A stretch of DNA of 64,000 bases, from positions 1-64,000 of the forward strand of contig CAUYUJ010004979.1 of the NCBI GenBank assembly GCA_963575745.1, in the 5' to 3' direction. Below the pieces are notes generated by a model, which made no database searches, had not been told where the DNA came from, and saw only the letters and a program-made list of their open reading frames with translations. This document shows positions 41,411 to 51,510 of the stretch, in pieces. The stretch comes from Prorocentrum cordatum (lineage: Eukaryota; Sar; Dinophyceae; Prorocentrales; Prorocentraceae). The stretch's first letter is position 1, and each line of letters opens with the position of its first letter. The position numbers and the translations under genes are program-made.

Positions 41411-41700
41411 AACTACTTGTACTCCTGCTTCTCGTCCTCTTCCTTCTGCTCCTTCTTCTGCTCCTACCGTCTTCTTGCTGCTCCTGCTCCTTTCTCTCCT
41501 TCCTTCTCCTCATCTTCCTCCTCATCATCGCCCCTCTTGTTCCCCACCCTTTCCCCTCCTGCTCGTCGTCCGCCTCCTCCTACTCCCCCTCCTTCTCCTG
41601 CGCCTGCTCCTTCTCCTTCTCCTCCTTCTCTTCCTCAGCCTTCTCCTTCTCTTCTCCATCTCGCTCCTTCTTCTCCTCCGCGTCTTGCTTTATGAAACCG
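41411..41700. repeat. CT-rich low-complexity tract
   Basis: TCC/TTC/CTC-rich sequence over ~290 bp. The Leu/Ser/Pro-rich frames are low-complexity artefacts. Confidence 0.88.
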
Positions 41701-41990
41701 CGCCCTCGCGCGCGTGGAATGCGAGATTGCAGCGGCCGCGTTCAATTCATGTATATCGGAAGCTCTACGAGTTCCCTGCGGTGGCCAAGGTTGACAGTTT
41801 ACCGCCGGCTCCCAGTGCATTTCAAAATGTACATGCCTGTGAGGGGCGGTGCCTCGTAGAGCTCTTCGACGAGATGAGCTGAGAGGAATTCGGGCGCGGG
41901 GTGGAGCTAGTTGGCCGACCCGGCCAGAACGGGCGACGTGGTGACCTGGGGCCGTTTTTTTCCTCCACATCCTAAGTGGGGTTCTTGTTT
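41701..41990. repeat. Variant dyad and start of a ~350-bp unit
   Basis: GAAGCTCTACGAGTTCCC, then GCGGTGGCCAAGGTTGACAG and TTTACCGCCGG (about 41758-41812), followed by CCTCGTAGAGCTCTTCG (about 41851) and GGTGGAGCTAGTTGGCCG. Noncoding. Confidence 0.65.
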
Positions 41991-42212
41991 TTTCTGCGCA
42001 CCCTCCGCGCAGGATCTCCTCCTCCTCCCTCTCCTCTGCTCCTCTTTGCTTCCTCCTCCGCATCTTCATAACCATCACCATCACTCCCCACTCATCATCA
42101 TCATCACCATCAGCATCACCATCACCATCCCACGATCACTCACCATCATCGGCGCCGAACGATCATCATCATCATCATCATCATCACTACTCGCTGACTT
42201 GAGGCCTGAATA
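41991..42212 (+). repeat. CT-rich and CAT-rich lead segment of the 160-bp satellite
   Basis: TGCGCACCCTCCGCGCAGGA, a CTCCTCCTCC stretch, then ATC/CAT repeats and GAACGATCATCATC ending in ACTCGCTGACTTGAGGCC. The same segment precedes the other two 160-bp arrays (60310 and 62845). Confidence 0.8.
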
Positions 42213-43430
42213 TGGAGGAAGTATCAGGCGGGAGCCTCGTCTGTGAGTGATTTGTGAGGAAGTCTCAAGCGGAAGCCCCCTCCCTAAGGGGCCCGCACTC
42301 CATCTTGGTAATCCGAGCGGGTCATCCGAAACGTGTAACTGTCGTCACTTTTGGGCTCCCGAGGCTTGCTTCTGGAGGAAGTATCAGGCGGGAGCTTCGT
42401 CTGTGAGTGAATTGCGAGGAAGTCTCAGGCGGGGCCCCCCTCCTTATGGGGCCCGCAATTCATGTTGGTAATCCGAGCGGGTCATCCCAAACGTGTAACT
42501 GTCGTCACTTTTGGGCTCTTGAGGCCTGAATATGGAGGAAGTATCAGGCGGGGGCCTCGTCTGTGAGTGAATTGCGAGGAAGTCTCAGGCGGGAGCCCCT
42601 TCCTTATGGGGCCCGCTCTTCATGTTGGTAATTCGAGCGGGTCATCCGAAACGTGTAACTGTCGTCATTTTTGGGCTCTTGAGGCCTGAATATGGAGGAA
42701 GTATCAGGCGGGGGCCTCGTCTGTGAGTGAATTGCGAGGAAGTCTCCGGCGGGGGCCCCCTCCTTATGGGGCCCGCAGATCATGTTGCGAATCCGAGCGG
42801 GTCATCCTGAAACGTGTAACTGTCGTCACTTTTGGGCTCCTGAGGCTTGAACATGAAAGAAGTATCGCGCGGGCGCTTCGTCTGTGAGTGAATTGTGAGG
42901 AAGTCTCAGGCGGGGGCCCCCTCTCAATGGGGCCCGCAGATCATGTTATTAATCCGAGCGGGTCATCCTGAAACTTGTAACTGTCGTCACTTTTGCGCTC
43001 CTGAGGTTTGATTACGGAGGAAGTATCAGGTGGGAGCCTCGTCTGTGAGTGGATTGCGAGAAAGTCTCAGGCGGGGCCCCCCTCCCTATGGGGCCCGCAG
43101 ATTATGTTGCGCTTCCGAGCAGGTCATTTTGAAACCTGTTACTGTCGTCACTTTTGCGCTCCTGAGGTTTGATTGCGGAGGAAGTATCAGGCGGGGGCCT
43201 CGTCTGTGAGTGAATTGCGAGGAAGTCTCCGGCGGGGGCCCCCTCCTTATGCGGCCCGCACTTCATGTTCGAATCCGAGCGGGTCATCCGCAACGTGCAA
43301 CTGTCGTCATTTTTGGGCTCTTGAGACCTGAATATGGAGGAAGTCTCGAGCGGGGGCCTCGTCTGTGAGTGAATTGCGAGGAAGTCTCAGGCGGGGGCCC
43401 CTTCCCTATGGGGCCCGCTTCCCGAGGCGC
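42213..43430 (+). repeat. 160-bp satellite, block 1 (about 7.5 units)
   Basis: GGAAGTATCAGGCGGG recurs every ~160 bp from 42215. Each unit has GCCTCGTCTGTGAGTGAATT, GGGGCCC...GGGGCCCGC (a dyad around CCTCCYTATG), AATCCGAGCGGGTCATC and ACTGTCGTCACTTTTGGGCT. Noncoding. Confidence 0.92.
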
Positions 43431-43730
43431 TGGCCGAGGCGGTGACGGCGCTGAGGAAAATGGATTTGCTTGCCCCGACGAGGGGGAAGGGGAGGTGCAC
43501 ATGGAGAAAGGCAGGGGGATGGGGAGGGAAGGGGCATGGGGGGGGCCGACGACGAGGAGGAGGTGGCGCGAGAGGAGGAGGAGGAGGAGGAGGAGGAGGA
43601 GGAGGATCAGGAGAAAGAGGAGGAGGAAGAGAAATAGAAGGGGGAAGAGAGGGCAGTGCAGGGGGCGAGAGGAGAGGGTTTCCGCCAGGGGGAGGAGGAA
43701 AGGGCAAAGGGTAAGCTAAACAGATTCGCA
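43431..43730 (+). repeat. GA-rich low-complexity tract closing satellite block 1
   Basis: GAGGAGGAGG and GGGGGAAGGGG sequence, ending in CTAAACAGATTCGCATGGGG. A similar order occurs at 62220-62830 after block 2. Confidence 0.85.
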
Positions 43731-44420
43731 TGGGGGGTCCTACCGTCGGAGTAATTATTTCCTGCAGTCGATCATGGCGCGCTGGATGGTGCAATTCTCA
43801 GGGCTCTAGGTGCAGTATTTCGATTGGAACGCTTCCCGGAACCGTCGTCGCATAACACCAGAAATACAATGCATTTCCGAGTTTGAAACTGACGTTCGAG
43901 AGCGCTCTCTCCTCGCTTGGCACTGATGTGCTATGTTGAGAGCTCTGCGAGGGCCCGGTGGTACCCTGGTTGACGGTTCACCGCCGGCTCCCAGTTGTTA
44001 TCCAAGATGATGTGGAGACCGAAGCGTAACAAGGAGAGTTGGCCACGCTTTTGTTCAGAGTATGTATACCTCGTAGAGCTCTTCGGCATCGGCCCGGGCG
44101 GGCAATGTGACGACCCGGGGTCGGTTTTTCGAAGATTGCGAGAGATTTGAAAATTCGTTTTGGGAACCCGAATTTGTATTCCCTGCAGTCGATCATGGCG
44201 CATTTCATGGTGCAACCCTGAGGGCTGTAGCTGCAGTATTACGATCAAGACAGAAGGAGGAACCGACGCGGTATCAAACACCCCAGAATACATTTTTGCG
44301 AGTTTCCAAGCTGACATTCGAGAACGCTCTCTCCTCGTCATCTGGGCTCTGATTTGCGTGTTTAGAGCTCTACGAGGGTCCTGGCGGTTCTCTTGTTGGC
44401 AGTTTACCGCCGGCTCCCAG
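43731..44420. repeat. Diverged ~350-bp units with two dyads
   Basis: Two diverged unit right halves (about 43750-43950 and 44090-44370) end in GAGAGCTCTGCGAGGG and AGAGCTCTACGAGGG. Dyads follow at about 43954-43996 (GGTGGTACCCTGGTTGACGG) and about 44379-44420 (GGCGGTTCTCTTGTTGGCAG). A 44-bp left end of a unit with CCTCGTAGAGCTCTTCGGC is at about 44068. No gene. Confidence 0.6.
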
Positions 44421-45941
44421 TATTTGACTGCGCGGGGGGCGCTCAAGGCAGCGCAGATGCCGAGTGCCGCCCAGTTATTTCTGTTTGAGCAGTGTTGTTC
44501 GGCAAAAGACGTGGCGACGACAACTTGACAGTATCGTGTGGCGACAGATGAGTGTGCGGACGCACAGCTCACCATTGATCTTCTTGATGATGGTGGTGAC
44601 CAGGACTCTAACTTTTGCCCTGGGGGATTATTTCACAGAGTGCGTGGGCGGTTTCATGTATATCGCGAGGGGGCTCAGCTGATAGCAGTACTTGTGAGGA
44701 GAGGAGAAAGTTGTTCACAATTGTTGAGCCAACCCCTGCTGCACGGGGCGACCAGAAATGTGTGCGGCCACTGGCGCCGCCTGCACCAGCTCAGCCTCCA
44801 GCCCCTGCTACCAATCGTCGGAACCTCATTGTGCAGGCGTCGAGATCAGCTGCAGCTAAGAAGGACAGGACTGGACCAGGCCCAGCGCCCACGCGAACGC
44901 CTACGCCAGCGCCAATACCCGAGCAGAAACGCAGGCAACACCACAAAAACATGGTCGGAGTGAGCGCCGGCGACCCTTTCCTCCAGGCCCGTTTTACAAT
45001 GATGCGTGCTGCCAGTCCGTGGACACAACAGCGATGGCTCCCAGCAGGCTCAATCGCGTACTCGTCGTAGAGAATGCAAGACATGTGAGTATCCGTCCGT
45101 GGGGGTGCCCTTGGAGACGGTGGGATGGGGGTGCCTGGTATGAGAATTCATCCTGGACTCAGGCGGGTGGAGAAATTTTGTACGTGCGTTACTTGCCGAA
45201 TGGAACCTCCAGCATATCCTAGAGTATGTACTACTTCCTGAGCCGCAGCCCTGGAGGCCGAAGAACCACGTGGAGGAGGAGGAGGAGTTGTCGGAGGAGA
45301 CTAATGATAGGATTGTCAAACGTAAAATGCCAGTATTTGGAATTTTTAGGCCAAGGGGATCCCTATTTAACTCCGGGGGGACTCCCAGGTGGTGGTGAAT
45401 TGGCTTGGGGGTCTGTATGCTTGCAGGGCGGCGGTGTATTGTGACACGATTGCGCATATACAAAACATTTTATATCGTTTGCATTGTACCTGTGATGTTG
45501 AGCTTAGACCGCCGTCCTGGGCTTTCGATCCGTGGAAGATGTTTTACCGTGAAGGAAATGAGCGTGCTGATTCTGAAACTTGGAAGGCCCGAGCGGGCCA
45601 GTCTCACTGCACTTTCGACCCGCGCATTCACACTATCCGACGGGAAAAGCTAAACATATATTCGCGGCTACTTTGATGGTGGTCGCTCCCCCCACGGTGT
45701 TGGCATAGGTGGCTTTCTTGACATTTCCGTGCTCCATCGCCCTGCTCTTGATCCCTGTCGTGGCGTTTGGCAATGCAACATAGCTTCGGAGGCTGCCGCC
45801 GTCTTGCCCTCCTGCACGGTCTGTCAAGCTCAGCTTTTGGCCAGCAAACGCCTCGCTGAAGGTGTCGAGCACCTGATTCTCTGCGGACCTGAATCCTGAG
45901 CGGGGGCTCCTTGTCCCTTTGGGCTCCGAGCAAAGCAGAAT
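44421..45941 (+). mobile_element. LINE fragment C2, 5'-truncated after the RT
   Basis: This begins immediately downstream of a complete dyad and contains the region after RT through the RNase H-like domain. It ends in AGAATCCAAG fused to ATTGACGGCTTACCGCCGGC. The sequence TTTACCGCCGGCTCCCAGT on the left and CTTACCGCCGGCTTCCAGT on the right could be a longer flanking duplication than the usual 10 bp, or two separate sites joined by deletion. Confidence 0.75.
44424..45899 (+). pseudogene. LINE C2 ORF2 C-terminal remnant with permuted RNase H-like domain
   Basis: MPSAAQLFLFEQCCSAKDVA (about 44458-44517) matches the post-RT segment of the other LINEs (SAVQ...W.AKDV). Several frameshifts follow. 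GDSQVVVNWLGG (Asp codon 45380), NERADSETWKA (Asp 45569) and, after a frame change, YFDGGRS (Asp 45675) are in the permuted order. The final helix reads CTVCQAQLLAS, with Gln where the others have Glu. The frame ends in TGA at 45897-45899. Confidence 0.8.
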
Positions 45942-46113
45942 CCAAGATTGACGGCTTACCGCCGGCTTCCAGTCTGTAGCTGTAGTACCGCAACCACATC
46001 AGTTGCGAAACCAACTGCGTACACCACAAGAAAATTACACTTTCAGGCAAACTTTCTCGTTGTATTCTGAGCACTATTTGCTTGTCAAGAGCTCTACGAG
46101 GGTCCCGGCGGTA
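45942..46113. repeat. Dyad right arm and short unit end
   Basis: The right arm (TTACCGCCGGCTTCCAGT) is followed by ~100 bp of a diverged unit ending AGAGCTCTACGAGGG and the left arm CCCGGCGGTAA into which N4 is inserted. Confidence 0.65.
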
Positions 46114-46123
46114 ATCTGGTTGA

Positions 46124-46855
46124 ACGAGGTCTATGCTGACAGTTTCTACGGTGATTCTCGTGTGTCCTCACGAATCACCTTGCTGTGTGTGCCCCTTCTT
46201 GTGTGGCGCCCTCTTGGCAGTCTCGGAGAGATCATTGAGATGGAACATTGAGATATCTCAGGCCTTTCAACTCGATTCATGCTTTTCTTTGCTTATTGAG
46301 ACATGGATCAATCCTTGCATGCTGTGATTATTGAGACATTGGGACGTTCAACATTGAGTCATTGATTCTTGAGAATTCATTGCATGAGGTCCATGCTGAC
46401 AGTTTGTACTGTGATTCTCGTGTGTCTTCGCGAATCACCTTGCTGTGCGTGCCCCTTCTTGCGTCTCGCCCTCTCGGCAGTCTCGGAGAGATCATTGAGA
46501 TGAAACATTGAGATATTGTAGGCCTTTCAATTCAGTTCATGCGTTGTGCTTATTGAGACATTGAGACGTTCAACATGTAGTCATTGACAATTACTTCATT
46601 CATCAAGGTATTTTCAATTATCATTACTTGCTACTTGGTGCCTCAAACTAGGTCGCTCGTAGCTCTAGTCGACAGTGCAGTTGCCTCAGAGCAGGTCGCT
46701 TGTATGTGCTCTCATTTTCTTTGTATATACATGCTCCTCAAGAAGGTTGCTTGTGCTTGGAGGTCGTTTTCCTGGCTCATTGGGGCCTGCTCGCGGCCCC
46801 GTGGGGGGGGGGGGGGGGGGGGGGGGGCTGATTAGCGAGACCGCAAACCGCAAAA
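46124..46855 (+). mobile_element. N4: non-autonomous element in the target dyad
   Basis: Flanks are TCTGGTTGAA (left, about 46115-46124) and CCTGGTTGAA (right, about 46858-46867). Inside are two direct copies of a ~258-bp block (starting at about 46127 and 46386, GAGGTCYATGCTGACAGTTT), many CATTGAGA motifs, then a G run and GCGAGACCGCAAACCGCAAAAG, the tail type of the LINE-D family. No coding frame is recognised. Confidence 0.75.
46802..46827 (+). repeat. Poly-G tract
   Basis: An uninterrupted run of about 24 G inside the N4 tail. Its length is probably unstable and sequencing through it may be unreliable. Confidence 0.95.
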
Positions 46856-46867
46856 GACCTGGTTGAA

Positions 46868-49800
46868 GGGGGGGGGTGGAGGAGGAGGGGAGACGCAGCA
46901 GGGGCACACTCAGCCAGATCATCACTGAGAAGGCGGCCAGTATCCCTAGCCGTCGGGGGGCCGCTCTTCGTGCGCCGACGAGGCCAGAAAGCCCCTGGAC
47001 GCTCGAGAGGTTGTTGCGTCGTGCTTTATGGTCCAGAGAATTTCGATGCCAGACAGAAGTGAGGAGTCTTTGGAGATTGATCAAACGTTTATACTGAAAC
47101 AGTATGATGCCGAAATGCTCGAATAGAAGCACAAAGGGGAACATCGCAAGCTACGTGCACAAGCACAGGCACTAAAGGTCAAAAAGACGACGGGGGAGTG
47201 GGAGTTAACTTCTGATGTGGAGGCCAAACAGGTGGAAATTGGGAGGTATTTGAAGGGCAGGGTGGAGGGCCAGGGGGCCAGCGAGGAGGTGCAGTCTTTC
47301 CTGGGCGGTCTGGCATCGAAACTCAGCCCGACCCAGTGCGTCAGCATCGCCATGCACGATATCTTGCGCGCCCGCGCTCGCCTCAAGAGCGGGGCGGCAG
47401 GGCCCGACCATGTAACGCGGGATATGTTGCTGCTCATTCCTTTCGCCAGCCTCAAGAGAATCCGTCACCACTTCGATCGGATCGCCAATCGTCGTCCGCA
47501 TGTCCCTTCTGCGTGGAAGCGATTCCTCGTGGCGCTCATCCCGATGGCGCCGACCATCCAGGAGCTCTCTGAGACTCGGGCGGTCTGCCTCTTGAGCCTG
47601 GTTCAGAAGTGGTGCAGCCATGTCCTGGTCCTTGGGAACAACGCCTGGATAATATCAAACCTAGCCTGAACATGTATGGGTTTGTAAAATTCAGAAAAGT
47701 CTGTGAAGTCACGTTCCTTACCAAACATGGTAGCCAACATGCTGCCCAGTGGGGGAAATGCGAAAAACTTTACCTTGCCAGTCTCGACGTTTTACAGGCC
47801 GTCGATCATGGATAAGCTTGGCTGTGACCCCGCGTTGATATATGCCCTCCCCCCCCCCATGGCCCAGCTGCCTTTGAAGGGGCCAGAATCTGGATTGGAT
47901 CGGTTGGGGTCGGAGCATTAGAACGGGCGGGGTAGATGGACCATTTATTTCCAAAGTCGTGAGCGCGGCCCAGTGGAATGATATTGTTTGTGCCTGGGCT
48001 GGGCGTGATCTGGGATGCATTGTAGAGCCCCCTGTGCCCATGCCTACTAGAATTATTATTTCCCATGCCCTCTGGGCAGACAACCTTCTGCTCTACGCCG
48101 GAGATGAGCGGCAGATCAGAAGGGTGAAAACAGAGCTTACCACGCCCCTTCCCAAGGCCGGCCTCAATTGGAAGACTTCCTCTCTCGAGCTTATACCCTT
48201 CGGCGTTGACGGCTCGAACGATCTGGTTCTTGATGTTGTGACGCCTACACAGACCCACGCGTATACTCTTGAATGTGTCAACGCCTTGGTTTTTTTTGGG
48301 TTATCGACTGGACAGGTATCCGAAGCAACACAGCGACCTGCAATTCAATTTGGATCGTGTCCGAGGTGCGTTCTTCTCCGACATTGAATATTGCAGATGC
48401 CATCGTATCCCGATCGCGAAGAGATTTTAACGTTATCGTCTGCGTATTTAGAGTAAGATGCTCTTTGCAGTTGAAGGCATGTCGATTGACCACATCGCGG
48501 CTCGGAAGATTGCCTCATGGGAAGGAAAGCTCTTGGCAATCAATGGAGGAAGACGGAAAGGAGCTACTGAAGGCTAGTTTTTTTGGGGGATTCATTATTA
48601 TTCATATTAAAAAGATGATATTTAAGTTTGCACGCGATCAGTTCGTACAACACGGTTTTACCTCCTCAGTTGAGGAGCTCTTCGTTGGGAAAAAATTGTT
48701 GTGGGCGAACGATGTCGCCTGCTTTGCTTGTGGTTTTACACGCTCTTCCACGCCGTTGCTGCCTCCCGTTTTGCCCCACATCCGCTCAGAATTATCTTTG
48801 CCTCAGAGTTCTACATTTCGGACAGCTGCACTGAATAAACAAAACCTTGCTTGTCATCGTTCTTCTGCCCTGTTGCCCAGACATATTCCGACAGCTACGC
48901 TGCGCGCCCATAGTGAGAGCCATGCACGCGCGCGCTCATTGTTGCCCGGTGACCCGGTGCCCTTTTGGGGGCGGCGCGCAGAACAAAAAGGGCACCAGGC
49001 TCCTCAGTTCGTATTGAAGTTGCCAGAGCCTCAGGAAGACACGGCGATGTTTGGTAGCAGTGCTCGGTCGTCGTCGAACAAACAAAACATGGATTGTCAT
49101 CGTTCTTCTGCCTTGTTGCCCAGTCATATTCCGACAGCTGCGCTGCACACCCATGGCGAGGACCATGCACGCGCACACTCATTGTTGCCCGGTGACCCGG
49201 TGCCCTTGCGTGGGCGGCGCGCAGGACAGAAAGGGCACCAGGCTCTTCAGTTCGTATTGAAGTTGCCAGAGCCTCAGCATTAGAGTGAGATTTCTCGGTC
49301 CGCTTCGATGAGCAAACAACACATTGATCATGCCAGTTACATTCCGACAGCTACGCTGCACAATCAGAGTGGGGAGAGAGTTGTGGTTTCGGATTCATCC
49401 GCATGTGCTCCTCCACAGCTCGTATTGAAGTTGCCAGATTCACAGGAAAACGCAGCTATGTTTGGTAGCCGTGCTTGATTGTCGTGCTGGCCTTCTTCTG
49501 GTTTGTCCGCGTTAGATCCTCGCAGTCGTGTGTCGACTGCGTCCAAGATAAGAATTCCTTTGACCACTGATTGCCACTGTTTGAGCGATCCATTGCTACT
49601 TGCGCATCTGTTTGAGAGCGCCAGATTCCTTGAGCAACGTTGTTTTGCAGCGCGAATCGCAGGGTGCTCGGGGCCCTGCAGCCACGGCCCCCCCCAGACA
49701 GCGGCGAGGACGACCTCGCACCCGTGTCCAAGAATCGTCGCAAACAGATTGTGGATGCCCGCCTTGCCGCCATGGGGGAGAAATGAAGCAGAGGCCCGAC

Positions 49801-51084
49801 TCCCACTGAGAGCCAGGAGGATCTAGCCTAGCGTGTCAGACAGCCTCCGCGCCCATGCGACAAGAGAGGTTGCGATGAAGTTGCCCCACCACGCTGTAGC
49901 CAAAAGAGACGTTGTGTTGAAGCCTTGAATGACAATCCCATCGTTACCGCTAATCTTCCGTCTGTTGCTCCGCAGGGGAGCAAACGAGCCCGTGACTTCC
50001 CCTTTCTTGACAATGTGAAGGAACAGCCGGGTGCTCGACCCTCTGGCGAACGCGTGAATGTCTTCGAGCTCAACGCCTGCTCTCAGGCGCGGCTGGGCAT
50101 GATGCATGCGACGGGTGATTGGTCAGTCCATTGTCGCTCGTTCGCCTCGCGTGCGAGAGATGCCCGAGCGGCTTTCCTCGGCTGGCGGAATGGAGGTCTC
50201 CATGCTGGTTGGAGAATATGGGAGGATGTCTTCATTGCTGACCAGGACGGCAACGCGTAGTGGTGGGAAACAATGCAGTTCGGCAGAGATTGGTCGTCAT
50301 TCATTGAGAGATTGCTCAAGCGTTTGCATCTACCTGCCATCTTGGACCATCTGGCCAAACCCACGGCGACTGTTGTCCGCTAGGAGGAGGAGGAGACAAA
50401 TATCAATGATGATAGGATTGCCCGCCGTCCTGCCCATATCATCGAAAATGAAGCTGTCTTTGACTACGAACCGGACAAGATTCGGTTTGAAATACTGGGT
50501 GACAGCTTGTGTGTTGTCCAATGGATTAGAGGGCTCTGGAGGTGTACCAACATGGGCTATAACAGTACTGTTGAGGCTGCGCAAAACATCCTTGATGATT
50601 CAACAAACACTTGTCTGAGAGCAGCGTGTGCAGGTGCGGACCCATTTAAGCGCCTTCTATCGTGCAGGCAACACTTATGCGGATGAACTCACGTGGGCCT
50701 GCAGAGCGTGCCCACGCACATTAAAGACAAATCCGTATCTTGCACCACTGTGTATTTCGAAAGTGTTAGGATTGAGGGGATACTTCGACGTAGGTGCTTC
50801 CGATATTGGTGCCGGGGGTGGCTGGTGGCTGCAGGCGTTTGTAGAACACCATAGTGAAATGCAGTGTCGCGTGATTGCCGAGGAGGCGTTTGGCCTCGAT
50901 AGGAAATCAACCGTGACTGTCTGTGAGCTAACGGCCGCGGCTAAGCTTATTCACGCAATCTCTCAGATTGCGTCTATTCTAGATTTGCGTTTCGCTCGCT
51001 CGGTAGTGTCACTTGCGCCTGGTGGCCGCGGGGGGCACCGCTGCTCGCATGTGCTGGGGGATCCCGCCGCAAAGCCCGCAAAAA
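46868..51084 (+). mobile_element. LINE-D1: 5'-truncated, strongly decayed, stacked on N4
   Basis: It starts directly after the N4 tail and its regenerated target CCTGGTTGAA. It runs through RT, a tandem-repeat linker, the middle segment and the RNase H-like domain to AGCCCGCAAAAAACC, followed by TGGTTGACGGTTTACCGCC. ACCTGGTTGA occurs at both ends (about 46858 and 51085). It shares long similarity with LINE-D2. Confidence 0.85.
46876..51050 (+). pseudogene. LINE-D1 ORF2: reverse transcriptase and permuted RNase H-like remnants, many breaks
   Basis: RT N-terminal part: LKSGAAGPDHVTRDML (about 47382-47430) and AWKRFLVALIP. Motif A region SLDVLQ is damaged (about 47785). Motif C LWADN is intact (WADN at 48073-48084). 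After RT there are four ~250-bp-scale repeats with IPTA(T/A)L-H/R-T coding around CCGACAGCTACGCTGC (about 48888, 49130, 49338 and a partial). The middle segment shows WRIWEDVF. RNase H-like parts: EILGDSLCVVQW (about 50491), YADELTWACRA (about 50676), YFDVGASDIGAGGGWW (about 50783), VTVCELTAAAK (about 50916). Frames change at least six times. No intact protein can be made. Confidence 0.82.
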
Positions 51085-51363
51085 ACCTGGTTGACGGTTT
51101 ACCGCCGTCTCCCAGTTGTGAGAGATTTGGAAAGGTCGTTTCGAGAATTAGTTTTTTTACGTGAATGGGGGTTATGCCGCGTCTGCCTGTCGAATTCTCA
51201 GGTCCCTAGTTGCAATGTCATTGTCGCAAAACGTGGAGGCACCAACTTCGTAGAAAACACAGAAAAAATTCTGCGAGTTTACGAGCTGGCATTCCAGAGC
51301 GCTCTCTCCTCGTAATATGAGCGCTGATATGCGTGTTAAGAGCTCTACGAGGGCCCCGGCGGT
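51085..51363. repeat. Dyad right arm and diverged ~350-bp unit
   Basis: Right arm TTGACGGTTTACCGCC, a diverged unit with TGCCGCGTCTGCCTG, and its end AAGAGCTCTACGAGGG followed by CCCCGGCGGTG, the left dyad arm of the next insertion. Confidence 0.65.
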
Positions 51364-51510
51364 GATGCCTACGCCTGCGGGCTCGGCAGGACCATATTGC
51401 AGATGCCTCAGCCATCCTGGCTCGGCAGTGGTGTTGTTTTTCTTGGCTCGTTTGGAGCCCGCTCGCTGCCCCGCGAGGGCCTGACCGCGAGACCGCAAAC
51501 CGCAAAGAAA
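51364..51510 (+). mobile_element. Short tail fragment of an N5-type element
   Basis: GATGCCTACGCCTGCGGGCT through GACCGCGAGACCGCAAACCG matches the last ~145 bp of N5 (56577-56722). It is inserted directly after GGCGGT and joined at its 3' end to LINE-D2. It is therefore either a 5'-truncated copy followed by a second insertion or part of a chimeric transcript. Confidence 0.7.
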
